Made by a program: the position numbers and the translations under genes
Assembly: GCF_000003815.2 (NCBI RefSeq)
Contig: NW_023365742.1
Location: 69,175-133,174 of the forward strand
Length of the DNA stretch: 64,000 nucleotides
Source of the DNA: Branchiostoma floridae
Lineage: Eukaryota; Chordata; Leptocardii; Amphioxiformes; Branchiostomatidae
Direction: 5' to 3'
The notes under the pieces: model-generated
Seen by the model: the letters and a program-made list of their open reading frames with translations, nothing else
What the model was told of the DNA's origin: nothing
The model's database searches: none
Shown here: one piece after another, positions 27,501-38,700 of the stretch
Position numbering within the stretch: position 1 is the first letter of the stretch
Layout: every line of letters begins with the position of its first letter

Positions 27501-28360
27501 AGAGAGAAGGCTGGACATAGTGACGCTAGCAGGGATGAGAGAAGATCTGGGAGAAGAAACAAACAAAAAGATGTACAAGGCATTCTCAAAGTATATAGAA
27601 GACACAGGGAGATTTGCCGGGGAGGACTAATAGGTCACCAACTTACTATACACGAATGTGCAAAGCACCAGTGTTCAAGCACCAAGGAGCAACAACCACA
27701 TGAGAAGCACCTAGATGGAAAAAGTACCTGGAGCTCACGTCTAGCGAAGAAATAGACGTTAAGCAGGGACAACAACAACAACAGGAGATCGGTAACTCTT
27801 CTTTGCGAAGCTTCTTCGCGCTGGTTTCCCAAGGTTTCCCAGGGTACCATAGATAGGAAAAAAAAATAGAGGTAGGAAGAGCCAGGACGGTGTTTATAGG
27901 AGACTGTATGCAGTTCATGTTAGACTTGTAGATTTGATTTATGATACTACTAGTACATGCACGATGAAGTGTTTGCTATTATCACTTCTGCTGCAGTACC
28001 ATAACAAGCCACTAAGAGGCCTTGAATTTAATCTTTTTTTTTTTTTAAATTTCGTCAAAATCTAGTAGCGTGACTGTGTTACGCAAACTCCGCCGGACAA
28101 AACTGGTCCCTCCTCGCCTTTATAATTATAGGGTGTGTCAAAACCTCATACCAAATATCGACACAATATCATCCACACAACTCTTCCAGATACATAACGT
28201 TACATACACTCAAACGCTATCGTTACCAAAAACTTAACCTTGTTGGCGAATATAATAAACTAAATCTCACCTGTAAGGGGAAAACGGCAGATTTGTTGCC
28301 CACATATCCTGACACCACGTGGCTTTGTACCAACAACACTCGGCAGTCCTCTTCGGCCAT
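15443..28360 (-). CDS. PDXK: Pyridoxal kinase (vitamin B6 salvage)
   Basis: Phosphorylates pyridoxal, pyridoxine and pyridoxamine with ATP in the cytosol; ribokinase-like fold. Exons seen on the minus strand: 28360-28271 ([23 protein letters not shown]), 22729-22675 ([19 protein letters not shown]), 22365-22261 ([17 protein letters not shown]), 21444-21361, 20939-20905 ([12 protein letters not shown], metal/phosphate site), 20582-20497 (VPKELLPVY...ITPNQYEAE), 19469-19321 (LLTGLSI...VLLGSQIN), 17740-17674 ([17 protein letters not shown]) and 15555-15443 ([16 protein letters not shown] to the stop). Phases agree except at two places: the 20582 acceptor lacks AG, and the exon with the catalytic GTGD motif is missing. 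That exon must lie between 19321 and 17740, where there is a 100-N gap at 18559-18658; its length must be 2 modulo 3. The order matches human PDXK throughout. The last exon starts inside a 78-bp minisatellite. PDXK is head to head with XPO4. Confidence 0.95.
15532..16545. repeat. Minisatellite, 13 x 78 bp, carrying the PDXK last-exon acceptor
   Basis: The span is 1014 bases, exactly 13 units of 78, with only a few substitutions (for example catatg/cacatg, caatac/cagtac, gaccagg/gaccaga). Read on the PDXK strand, each unit contains TTGTGTTCTGTAG followed by AAGCAGCAGGTCCTGG and AACAAGGCC, the acceptor and first codons of the last exon. From any decoy acceptor the frame reads [17 protein letters not shown] and then a stop. 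On the plus strand the unit is a multiple of three and stays open, producing an artefactual 233-codon frame. Confidence 0.97.
16949..17480. mobile_element. Foldback (long inverted repeat) element in a PDXK intron
   Basis: The left arm (about 16949-17074) and right arm (about 17344-17478) are reverse complements over about 125 bases with scattered mismatches. Shared cores include attcaaatacaattcaatctc, gtgacatccatcactctt and ctagaatgaactggcagaa. The loop is about 270 bases with no gene. A cctggatgtctaacc motif at the right end recurs at about 18811-18830, next to another remnant (18660-18720), and in inverse form at about 38826, so this is a dispersed family. Confidence 0.8.
18330..18558. repeat. 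Copy of a small dispersed repeat, cut by the gap
   Basis: The phrases ggactggtccagcaaaaaatacca and tatccatcc resemble the right half of the MITE at 43955-44411 (ctggaccggtccaacaataaaaacca, tatccacccc). Probably the same family, truncated. Confidence 0.5.
18559..18658. other. Assembly gap (100 N) inside PDXK
   Basis: Placeholder gap in the intron between the PDXK exons at 19321-19469 and 17674-17740. It is the likely location of the missing catalytic exon. Confidence 0.99.
19720..20263 (-). pseudogene. LINE 3' fragment in a PDXK intron
   Basis: The minus frame 20263-19976 encodes [21 protein letters not shown] and, further on, [20 protein letters not shown] with a stop. This is the standard C-terminus of many invertebrate LINE proteins (LNFAKS..., TERYRNS.IP..TRL.N). 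The 3' tail downstream ends ctcaataaagccattctact on the minus strand, near 19722. Same orientation as PDXK, 5' truncated. Confidence 0.75.
23260..23600. repeat. Dispersed repeat in PDXK intron 1
   Basis: Its left end (gccaacatttgctcggaagcaaatacagcatat) is near-identical to that at about 10480. It continues with cca.atcctctt, gcaaaaatg and similar phrases. No coding content. Confidence 0.5.
23836..24369. mobile_element. Possible MITE with ccagagcgattttt terminal inverted repeats
   Basis: ccagagcgattttt at 23836-23849 is mirrored by aaaaatcgctctgg ending at 24369. The span is about 534 bases. No clear target duplication was seen, and the internal sequence carries no recognised gene. Confidence 0.5.
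24627..24682. repeat. Hairpin at the 5' edge of the retrotransposon ORF
   Basis: ggctggcctcaactatcgctttgc and its near reverse complement gcaagcgatagttgggggccagc are separated by about 12 bases. The stem core is caactatcgctt. It lies just before the first ATG. Confidence 0.75.
24694..27630 (+). CDS. Non-LTR retrotransposon ORF: reverse transcriptase plus RNase H
   Basis: A 978-codon frame; the first in-frame ATG is at 24751 ([10 protein letters not shown]), and a GTG opens the frame at 24694. Reverse transcriptase: [12 protein letters not shown] (motif A, residue about 285), [13 protein letters not shown] (motif B) and QYADDGAAW (catalytic YADD, about 372). RNase H begins near residue 670 with [14 protein letters not shown]. 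It has [20 protein letters not shown] and [17 protein letters not shown], so the D-E-D-D/H set is present. A C-terminal [17 protein letters not shown] zinc knuckle follows (about 893). No apurinic endonuclease domain lies upstream, so the copy is probably 5' truncated. RT plus RNase H suggests the I/ingi-like LINE groups; exact clade not determined. It lies in PDXK intron 1, antisense to PDXK. The intact frame suggests a young insertion. The cgcacgcacgcacgg-rich stretch at about 24560-24600 may be its 5' part. Confidence 0.95.
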   Translation: MGRVHRGGRARVRQENGNKMEEEARNTYWNEQLKAMNPNNPQKFWRAIKNQLGRNAKPTIQPLKQQNGERATTDEQIAQVVSKEYAPGGVDMPDELEHWKQSITHAVKAVVTHEMHRLQEADTLEETSHEDSLNMDITLQEVEAAVHKMDSRSSPSPLEGILPIMLKKGGEGMLIALHHMLNRVWITGHVPKQMKQDCKILIKKPGKEDYNQVRSYRPITLSSVIGKILERIINNRLTWWTEVNSIISPYQEAYRKNRTATHGVLRMIQHINEGWKRRESTVAVFADYEGCFDRIWQEGLLYKLMKHGIKGRMLCYLSGFLRDREISFRVNSVTTKPTLSKVGVPQGAVLSTTLCNIYTSDAYSDIDLSNFQYADDGAAWKTGPNLRDLITHVELQIAKLISQWCPRWNMKVEESKTKALIFQANHQADTRVNHIRVNGKRIEVLPEIKLVGITLDDRLTYTSHINNTKNKAYKALKVVSRVTNAKKNPNQEAHLLLYRALIRPILEYGAECTIMAGKKQEDAYAPIQRRALLAATGCKQRTSTEALEALTGTIPVDIHLTCRQAQAYLRLSTKHTGNPIYDTITHELTEERRGTPVHLLATRFKELKGELETETVDKECYFDARLPPFSIGRITGSFTPKMNNQCSKEQAKEEIAQLLQSIKQTKTTVVFTDGSSLGNPGPTGCSAVIYEHWGRTEPYTVKKPVAAKSNNYEGELQGLHLALSTLSKRERSEERVLILCDCKAAIENVITTHQVDAYNDLVNNIRQKLHEMKQKRVNIQIEWCPGHMGVAGNELADEQAKLAAEEARNSNMNTVWTRQQALKHIEKQAEERWKRRRELHTTSKHMQKINVQMKKKCKVLGLRTTQIAINQLVSGHTSLNAYRNWIDDTESPNCEACGERESTEHFLYYCPRYESSRHRMYNEVDNIYQELSTGEKERRLDIVTLAGMREDLGEETNKKMYKAFSKYIEDTGRFAGED
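27631..27900 (+). repeat. 3' untranslated tail of the retrotransposon
   Basis: After the stop come aacaacaacaacagg (about 27769-27784), a short tttcccaaggtttccc repeat and an A-rich run (about 27859-27868). It probably belongs to the element; no target-site duplication was identified. Confidence 0.4.
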
Positions 28361-29777
28361 ACCTTCTACGGAAACACACAACGCGTTCCTAACAGCTTAC
28401 AACCCGAATGAAGACTTGAGGAAGCGTACTTTACGTGTGGAGCAGAAGTCCGTACGTTCTGATTGTGTCCTTTGGCTCACTGTGTGCGTAGGGATCTCTC
28501 AGGTGTGGGGATAGTACGATTAGAGGTCACTCAGTGAGGAAAGGTGAAAGGTCAATATGGGGTCAAACACCAAACTACAGTAACCCGGAGAAAACTATAC
28601 CATGTTTACACGCACACGTTAGGGTCCATACTAAAGCACGGTAGTACACGTTAGGGTCTTAAGTCTCCAAGCTTTCCCGTTTTAGGTCAAAATGTCTTCA
28701 GTTCAGCAGTTTAGATCGTACAAGGACATGTTTCAGTGTTTGGGTGCTAACGTTACGGGCCGGGTTGAATCAGCATGGAACTGGTGTTGAAGGTGAGGTT
28801 TCTTTCATAGAGCAAGCTTTTCTACACTAACGGTTAACGTTAGTTACTTTTCTCAAAGTTTGAGCCGAACAACCCCCTGTTTTTTTTTAATGATTATGAG
28901 ATACCCAAGTGACTGTCTGGTGGAGAAGCGTAGGACCGCTTAGGATTAAAACTTTATGGCTACTTTTTTTAGGTCTTCTTTCCGTGTAGTTTAATGCACA
29001 GCTCTTACTTGGATCAATGGATGTCTGATCCTATAACACATCCGAAGTTACAGCACCCCCCGTTAACGTTACTGACAACGTTAACGTTACAATATATCAC
29101 ACTGATGACTCTCACTCATGGTGTGTTTTTTTTAAATCTTTTTTAGAGTCAGTTCATTCATGTACAAAGAGTAACGAATGAATAACTTTTTCTTCTTCTT
29201 TGGGTTAACGCAAACGCCTTCAGCATGTTGAAGATAATGCTGCTTATATTCAAAGATAAGCCGTTCAAACCGTTCAAAACGTGTCAAACGTTGCATAGGT
29301 TTAATCATAGAATGGCAATTCAAACGTTAGAAAGAAGAAAGTATTAAACGTTAACGCATCTGTTCCTTCCTGGTCGCTTATACCAAGGAGCTTAATCACG
29401 GGCTTCGTTGAGAAACCAAAGACACTGGACGCCTGGACTATATCAAAAAGCATAGCGCGTCAGAAATTATGTCTCTATCGTATTCGACAAGCGGGTATAA
29501 AGAAGCAGTAAGGGGTAATCAGGTTTGATGACTCAGAGTCGCGTCCATTGCGATTGGGGGTTACCACCATAATTTATAAACTTGAAGAGAACATGAAAGA
29601 TTGGCACTTTGCATGCACAACAAATGTAAATTTTTCATCAAAAGTTACTTTACATTCATTTGTTATGTTATTTTTGCGTTTAAGATAGACAAAGTGCGGA
29701 AAATTGGCATTAGTACCCCTCCGTACGAGTGGTATCTTCGTTACTTTCACCACACGCCAGAATCCAAAATCGACAGT
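28361..29777. promoter_or_regulatory. Divergent PDXK / XPO4 intergenic region
   Basis: 1417 bases separate the two start codons, which face away from each other, so both promoters must lie here or in 5' UTR introns. Four copies of the octamer taacgtta occur at 28748-28755, 28837-28844, 29064-29071 and 29082-29089. No TATA box is placed with confidence. A regulatory role is inference. Confidence 0.5.
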
Positions 29778-32700
29778 ATGGCGGGTTTGAGTTCTGCCGC
29801 CGTTCAACTACAACCAACACAACTAGATGGACAGAGCGTCGACCCAAACCTACTTCAGAAGTTGGAGGAAGCATCCAATACCATTTTGGTAAGATTTTAT
29901 TTCTCGAAATCATGGTAGACTCGAGAAGGCTTCGCTCTGTCCGAGTCTGTCGCTTGGCTTGGGTATGAACTCGAAAATGCCCCCACCCCCCCCCCCTCCC
30001 CAAAGTACCGGGTTCCACACTGGTGTTCCAGTGCAGAATCAATGGTTGAATCGCCCAGTGCTGAAGAAAGTTCAGGTATTCACATGCGCTGGAATACCTA
30101 GGACTGTCTTCACTTTCTACCAGACGTGAACAAGTGTGCCTAAAGTTTGCCCAATCCCTCATGGACTCTGAGTTTAGGGACTGGCTACCCCCATCAAGGG
30201 TACAGATCACAGGAATGGCGACTCGCAAAATTACAACCACAAACTGTACTGCCAGAAAGCTAACGCTAGCGTTAACACCAATCGGTATTTAAAGTCCTAT
30301 ATTCCATATCTGACACGCCTTATTATTCAGCATGATCAGTGATTTGTTGTTTTTGTAAATTTGATTACAAGATACATATCGTTTCTAAGTAAATGTCATG
30401 TAAATTAAATCTTTAGGTTATACTGCTTATATTTGCTGACAATCAGAAATGTTCTTAACATGATTGTAAATTGGTTTTGATTCAGTGGCAACGCTGCAAT
30501 TTCCAGTAAAGTTAAATTGTATCTTATGGTACTATGCCTGGCCGGTGGGGATGGGGGCATAATGCGTTGTTTTTCCACTTCACAACAATGGAATCCCTTT
30601 AATATTTTATAGTAATATACTATACTACATTGTAGTAGTATATAATATACTAGTAGTTGTAGTATTTGACACCCTCTGTCATTGCAAAATTAACCCATTT
30701 TCATGGAAGCGCAGCTCGTTGGTTTGGGTTATTTTTGCCAGCCCCTCCATTATACTAAAAAATTCTGGGGAGAACCCTGAGTTTGTCTGAAGGGTAGTAT
30801 TGCTGATGTATCAATGTATGATGCAGCTGCTGCCACAATCAAACCTCAAAGTCAAAAGTTGCTAACACAATTACAATTGAGAAAAGTATTATCTGCAGAA
30901 TCCAAACACTTATCATTGAGTTTGACATTGACCTTATGTTTGTTGCTATCCAGGCTTCCCCATCAGCTGATCAGAGACATGCTGCTGAGCAGTTCCTTCT
31001 GGACTTCCGCAAGACCAAGACTCCGTACACAATCTGCTGTTGTTTGATGGGTAAGATACCAATATGCAAGCTCAGACAAGTATTACAAAATACACTAAGG
31101 CACATGTTACAATACACATGTCCTTTTAGTACTATATGTATGCTTCATGATGGCCAGCCTCAGCGAAGTCTGGTATGCGGCGTGGATGAGTGAGATTTTG
31201 TGGCAGTCTACAGTACTACAGCGTGCAGCTGTGGAACTGTGAAACAAGCTTCCTCAGGAAACACGTTTTTCACGAAGTTCAGGACATTTAGGCACCAATT
31301 ACACCTAATGGCTTAGTGATGCTATTTTTACAGCTATGTTGTTATTTATTGTTATTGTGCTGGTTCTATGTATGCGCATATATATGCCCAGGATTGCCTG
31401 AAAAACAGGTCTACGCTGACCTGAGATGTTTTGTTCCTGGTAAATTAAATAAAGTGAAGTGAAAGATGCATCATAAAAAGATGTCAGCTTACTAGTAAGC
31501 TGCCATATTCTTGACATCCATGTGTTCAAAAGATAATAAGATGTCTGTCATACTAATTTGTGTTTATCAATATTTTCAATGCTCCAAAACTGTGTTCGTG
31601 CCAAGCCAACATAACGTGCCGCGCACTAACTGACTTCCAGGTTCCACAGGTACATTGTAACTCTGGACATGGAAAGAAGTTGACTGTCATGTCATTGTGT
31701 TTGAGACATGACATCATTTGTTTCAGGAGTTTTTCAGTACTGTACTTCCTATGATAACTGCTGGGACGAGAACATATCAAATTGGGCAAAATTTTGTGTT
31801 ACAATTCCTGGATATCAGAAACAGCATGAAAATGCCAAAGCAAGAATCCCTGTTCCAATTTCTGAAGAGCTCCATTCAAATTACTAATGTAGTAGGTTGC
31901 AATTGTGTTATTCTGATATTCAACTTTATTTTAAGTGTAGCATCCCCAAAATTTTTTGGGTGCACCAGTGCACCTAATCCCAAAAATGAATTTTGATCCC
32001 TGCCAGTTGATATTGATAAAGAACCTGATGATAATGATTATGATTCATGTAATAGTACTAATACTGTAGGTCTCTTGTAAAATGTGTTGAGAAGCAATCA
32101 GCTTATGCTGTCATGTTTCCTCTTTTCAGAGCAAACCAGAAACGACTATGTGATATTCCAGTGTGCATGCACATTGAAAGAAGCCATCTTACGGGAATGG
32201 ACGCAACAGTCACCTCAAAACATCCACACTCTCAAAGACTTTCTCATGCAGTTTGTTCTGAACAGGCCAAGGTATGTATATAGTTCTAAAGCCATGTACG
32301 GTACTATTACAGTACATGTACTTTGTGTCATATTCTTGAAATGCTGACATGTTGTCATTTTGAATATATGAATGTCATCCTTGTGTATCAGTTCTGAGGT
32401 TCTGAGAGGATGTCATCCATATACATGGCCCGATACAAAAAGGACTTCGAGCACTGTGCAATAAGATAGGCGTCGCCTCTTTATTCAAGTTATCATATAC
32501 AAGTGCATTTTGACGATTTTTTTATTTCCCAAAGCCTGGCAGTGTATGTACGTGAGGAAATTGTCCTGACGGTAGCGGTCATCGTGAAGCGGGGAACGTT
32601 AGGCACGTCTGCTGACGACAGGAACCATTTCATCAGCCAGCTGACAAAACTCATCCATGCTGACAATGGAGCTGCAGTGAGTTTGTTTTGTTTGTTAACT

Positions 32701-35700
32701 TTGAACCTTTATTTATTCATGAAAGCTCAGATCGGCCTGCAGGCCGCTTTTCATTGAGGTCATGAGGGAAGAGGCAAGGTTCAGACAAAGTATATACCGT
32801 ATATTCTCGATTAAAGTACGCACCCCAATTAAAGTACGCACCCCCGATTTGGGGCAAGTCTCAGACAAATTTGCCTCACTGAAACGTAAAATAGAAAAAC
32901 CTGAATAAAGTACGCACCCCATTTCCTGCGATCTTGAACACCTTTTGCACCAGACAAATTCAAAATTCACTGTGTTTAATCTCTTTTCCGACGGTAATTT
33001 TGCCTAAATCAAGGACTTCTAAATATATGAAAACGCTGTTGTTGTCTCTTCCGGCAAATTATTCGTCTCTGCGAACTTGTGAATCGGCTACGGAAAGTTA
33101 CAAAGTTCTCAAATTTGGCACTGCAGCGCCTGATTTACAGTTCATTTGAACATGAAAATATCCTGAATAGTTTTCCATCCTTCCAAGAACTGATCTTGAT
33201 CTTCATCCACTTCAAAGAAAACAATGTTTGTGCTTTCCGACCGTCTTTTAATTTGTGAAGAAATTGCCGCCGAAATGCTTCTGGAGAGGTGGCCTGCTGC
33301 TTGTGATGTTCCATTAGTAGCATGGGTAACCATGCTGTTTGTTGACAAAAAAACAGAAATGCCTTATACTTTCAAAATTGATAAACTTACAATCAACTTC
33401 TTTTGAGTATCTATCACCTTTATTTAAATGACAAGAACAAAAAAAATTGACGATTTAAGGAAAAAAAATAATCACCGCTCAGAAAAGTTCTACCCATACA
33501 ATAGTAGTCTGTCCCAATGACCTCCATGACCCCAGCGCCATCTTGGATTAGTCACGCGATCACGCGCGGCACGTAAACAAGCCATTTTTTTCAAGATTTA
33601 TCATCCCAAATCGATGTCTCCACGGCTTCAAAATTACATGGTCATTTGGCAGGGATCCAGTACCATGTGGCATTGTAATTTGAGTTTGTTTCTGCAGACA
33701 CAAGCTGTTGTATGGAGGCAAGAAGGGTGCGTTTCCATACACGTTCCATGTGTGCTGTGTGTTACGCCAAGGAGGTGGTTAGGCTAATTTCAGCACCTTT
33801 TCCCGTTTTGTCCGGAAGCCAACCTCAAATAAAGTACGCACCCCGACTTTGGCAATGACTTGGGACACTTTTTGAATTTTGAAAAGTTTAAAAAGTGCGT
33901 ACTTTAATCGAGAATATACGGTAACAGAGATAAGAGTTTACATCGTTTAGAGTCCTTATAAGTCCTATAAGTCTATATACACAATTTACATATGTACAAA
34001 ATACATGATAGAAACTGCTACATGATTCAAGTCCGTTCATTTTGACATATGTCTGGTGGTAGACTGTTCCAGATGGTGGGTTGGCTCTTCTGAAGGTTTT
34101 TTGCTGGGGTTTGGGAACAGCAAGTTGATTGCTTGTGCTTTTCCTGGTTGTTCTTGTGCTTTGGTCTCGGCAATAGACAGACATCTGGTGCATGTAGGGT
34201 GGGAGTTTGCTGTTCAGAGCTTTGTAGACGAGTACGGCATCTTCGCTTACTTGACTGACCCTAGCTAAGAATTGCCAACCTAGCCATTTTTTAAACAAAT
34301 AATGAAATTGTCAGACAGAGTCTATGATTGCTGTTGTATTTGTATTGCAGCGAGTGGTGGGCCTTTCTACCCTGGCTGCTTTACTGACTGAGTACGGAGG
34401 GAATGGGAAAGGGACAGACTTTGGCCTCTCCTGGGAATTCCACTTGCGCTGTAAGAAAGTCTTTGAGGTGAGTATTATGTTCAGGTTCAGGGTCAGATTC
34501 AGGTCCAGAGGATTAAAATCATGTCTGGACTTTAGAGTCTGGAACTGAACCCTTGGCATATGTTGGCATAAATTTTACATGTTGTAGCAAAATCTACATT
34601 CAAAATAGAATAGAATAGTCTCAAAGTCTCATATAGATGTACTGTCAGTCAGTAGTAAACACAAAAGCTCAATGTTTTTGTCTTTTTCCAGGCTAAGTGC
34701 AAATTTCACAATCTATAGAAGGTTGCAAATGGTTTAACAGACACAAAGGAGAATGTAAACGAAGGTTTTACCTGTGACTGGTTCCTGATGTTAAGTGTTT
34801 GTTTGGAACTTTATGTTGTTCAGTTATTAACATGATCATAGATATTATATAAATATTTCCATACTTTATAAGAGGAGTGAAAAGGCTCTACACACATGTA
34901 TGGCACAAGATTGCACATTAGCCTTCCCTCAACCGAGACGAGGGCCGGTCACCTTTGACCCATTGCTTATGTCATACTACTGTTCAGACCACGTGACATA
35001 CACATTCATGTAGACGTCATTGCATCAGATGACTGATTAAAAGCTTGCCAGTAATCATACGTCTGTGCAGAAATGGCATATAAAATCTCTGCAATGTTTG
35101 TGTTTGTTTCCGTTCTCAGGACAAAGAGCTGCTGACTGTGTTTATGGTTCTACTGGAGGCCCTCCAGCAGCTGGCAGGTCTGGACAGTGTGCCTGCTGAC
35201 TGGGAGACTCTGGCTCTCATCGCCAAACTGCTGGCACTGGCTGAGCAGATCCTCACCTGGAGATTCTCACTACCACTGTATATCCTTATTGGCATGGCCT
35301 CAGGGGCGGAGTGGAACTTCATTCTTTGCTTTTAGACAGGATATGTCCATAGCAACATAACCAACATAAAAATTAATATAACAACAACAATGATAAAAGA
35401 AACAATATGAGAAACAATGATAAAACTACAATGACAGACAGAAACAATATGTGAAACAATAGATACACCTACAGACTACAGTAGTTTACACCTGACCTGA
35501 ACATGTACTTAATACGTAAAAAGAAGGCCGTTTTTTTGTCAGTTTATCATGTCTTTTTTAGTGGTATACTTAAATTGTTACAGTATGTAGGCACACAGCC
35601 CTAGGCGAAGGTATTAAGTAACTTTTTTTATATTTCCATACGAATAACATGATAACATCAATTCCTGTTTCCCAGACCTTATGATGAAAAGAGAAGACAT

Positions 35701-38700
35701 TTGTTTAATTTTTACTAGCAAGCAAAATGCTGAAGAAACCTTAACAAATGGATTACTGCAGAAGCGTTTCCTGAGTGACTTGTCTGAAGCCAGGTGGAAC
35801 AGTCCGTTCCGCCCACCCAATCAGTGGAGAGAGCTGGTCGTGGGGCGTGGCCTGGTCATCCACCTCTTCAAGGTCAGGGTTCACTCCTACTCTCATTCTA
35901 AAGTCATTGTTGCTGGGGATTGGGTTTCTTGATTGGGGAAAAGGAGATAGTTGCAGTAACTTATTAAATTCTCAGTTGGGAAAACTGCAGTGATGCAATG
36001 AAAGACCATACCCCCATGAATGGCTATACATATAGAATACAACACGGTGTATTCCGTATCACCCGAGGTGCCAGCCCAACCACGGGTCGTATCGCCCAAA
36101 GGTCGGAGGGGGATCCGACCCATGGGAGGGCTGGGGCCGAGGGTGATGCGGAATACATCATGTGGAATTTGTCTATGTCATACCCACCTGAAAAAAACAC
36201 ATATTTCGATGCGAAATGCACCAGAAGTTGTGAAAATGTTGTGTCCTCGAACAAAAGATTATTGCCGTATTCACTCCGTTCAAAATAGTTTGATTTACTC
36301 GAAGAAAGCCAGTGTGATACAACTTAGAACCCGTGTGATACGGAAAGTTATCACACGGTCCAGAACACCCGTATCGAACGTTCTCGCGTCACAGGTATGA
36401 CATAAAGTAGAATACCTCACAGTATCAGCCCTCAGATTCTTATTGTTGAGTTCGCTTCTAGAAATCAATGTGGTTGTCGTATCTAGGTCACTGAATTTCA
36501 AATATATGGTGGAAAAATAGCATATGGCACTGTTTGTTTTTGCAAGATTATAATACATGAAGGACTACCAAAAAATTCCTTTTCTTATTTGCCTTGTTTC
36601 TTCATATACACAGAAAACTTTCTGTTTTTGAGAAAACATTTTGTCCACGGGTTCGGAATTCCTTTTTTCAGCATTTTTTCTTGAAATAAGATAATTCTTA
36701 TTGGAGTAGTAGTAGAGAAAAATCCTAATATTTTCTTAAACATAAAAGAAATTATAAAAGCACAAGAAAAACAAAAATTTTGACTTAAATTTCTATAATT
36801 TCTTGAGAGTCAAAATCATTTTGAGAAATATTTTAAATCTCTTTACTCACAAAATCAAGATAGTGTTCCTTGTTCTGAGAATTTTCATGGGAAGAATCTT
36901 CAATTTATGGAGGCAGCAAGAGCAGTCATTATGCAGGTACTTTTTGTCTTGCTTTTGAACATCAATGAGTGCTCCTTATATGGCACAAGCTTTCCCTTTG
37001 GACTACATGAAGTGGGTGACGGTTAGTGGCCATACCCCTAGTACTAATACTGCATAAATATTCGTGGTGGTTTTATGTTCTCATTTTTTGTGGTAGACAC
37101 TTCACCGCAAACTTAAAACCACCGAGAACATTTTTCCATGGCAGTAATAGACTGCAGTGCATGGTGATACCGCGAAATTAAAACCACCGCGAACAGTCCT
37201 TTTCCCCCGCTACCGCAAAATTTAATCCCCGCAAAATGCATTTACAGTAGTAAGAATCTATCCCTGCAGCTATATGGACATGTACAGAACCATGCTGAGC
37301 TGGCCCACACGTGTCTGCAGTGTCTGTTGTCCTGATGTTGGTATTGTTGTCTATCCCTGCAGCTATATGGACATGTACAGAACCATGCTGAGCTGGCCCA
37401 CACGTGTCTGCAGTGTCTGTAGTCCTGATGTTGGTATTGTTGTCTATCCCTGCAGCTGTATGGACATGTACAGAGCCATGCTGAGCTGGCCCACACATGT
37501 CTGCAGTGTCTGTAGTCCTGATGTTGGTATTGTTGTCTATCCCTGCAGCTGTATGGACATGTACAGAACCATGCTGAGCTGGCCCACACATGTCTGCAGT
37601 GTCTGTAGTCCTGATGTTGGTATTGTTGTCTATCCCTGCAGCTATATGGACATGTACAGACCCATGCTGAGCTGGCCCACACGTGTCTGCAGTGTCTCCT
37701 GCAGCTCGTCTCCACCACTGGGGACATCTTCCCTGACCACAAGACTCGCGCTGACTTCCTCAGTCCCTTCATGGCAGGTTTCCTCCATTTAACTCAGAGG
37801 TAGGAAACAAACAATTTAGGGTTGGGTGAGTACTGAAAAATCCACTTGCCCTATAGGGTAGGAACAGAAGAAATCTACTGGCCGGAACTTAATTTTTGGT
37901 GGCCTGAATTCAAATGACGTACTTCATATACTATGATATACATGGGCATTTTCACTCGTAGCAAGGAAATTCTTTTATGAATACTATAGCATAACATGTA
38001 ACATTGCTCTAGTCTTTTTTACTTCAAAATGTCTGAGCAACCAAGGCAATTAATTGGTATGGCCTAGGCTATGATCTTTTGAGATGCAAATCAAGGACAC
38101 CAACATGGCATCAGCACCTGCCTACTTGATTCACAAGAAGGTGACTAAGAGAAACACCCTATATTGTACTGAATCACTTGTCCATATCTCAAGTATAACC
38201 TGTTTTTTCTATTGAATGTGTCTATAGAAACACACTAGCTGAGTACGAGGTGTTGGGTGTGGCTACCCTGGCCTGCCGCCTGCTCACAGTGTTTCCCAGC
38301 AAGCACCTGGGACAGGTTTCTTCTGAGCAGCTCCAGGCTTTCCTCACCAGGACATGCCAGCTCACATGCTCATTCTCTTACCTGGCCATGCACCAGAAGG
38401 TCAGCTTCTTTCTTTGTTTTTGTTTGTTTGTTTGTCACATGAAATAGATACATACCTTAGTCTTATGAAACAAAATGCTTATAGGTTATCAAAATGGAAT
38501 TAACTGTTAGATAATCTTTTTAGATGGTAAGATATTTTTCATCACATGTATTACAACATTAACGTAAATGAAAACCATACATGTGCTTGTCTTTACAGCA
38601 ACTTACTAGGTAAATGCTAGAAATGAAAATATAAAAAGACAAAGAAGTTGTAATTGTTCACTTATTTTAGTTTATTGAAGTTATTACATGCAATATAACA

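Noticed and set aside
29710-30240. 176-codon minus frame over the XPO4 start
   Set aside because: Antisense to exon 1 and the C-rich intron start; no motif, and XPO4 exon 1 is well supported on the other strand.
37178-37792. Overlapping 137-176 codon frames on both strands
   Set aside because: Artefacts of the 93-bp array (also a multiple of three). The true coding part is exon 8 of XPO4 from 37642 in a different frame.
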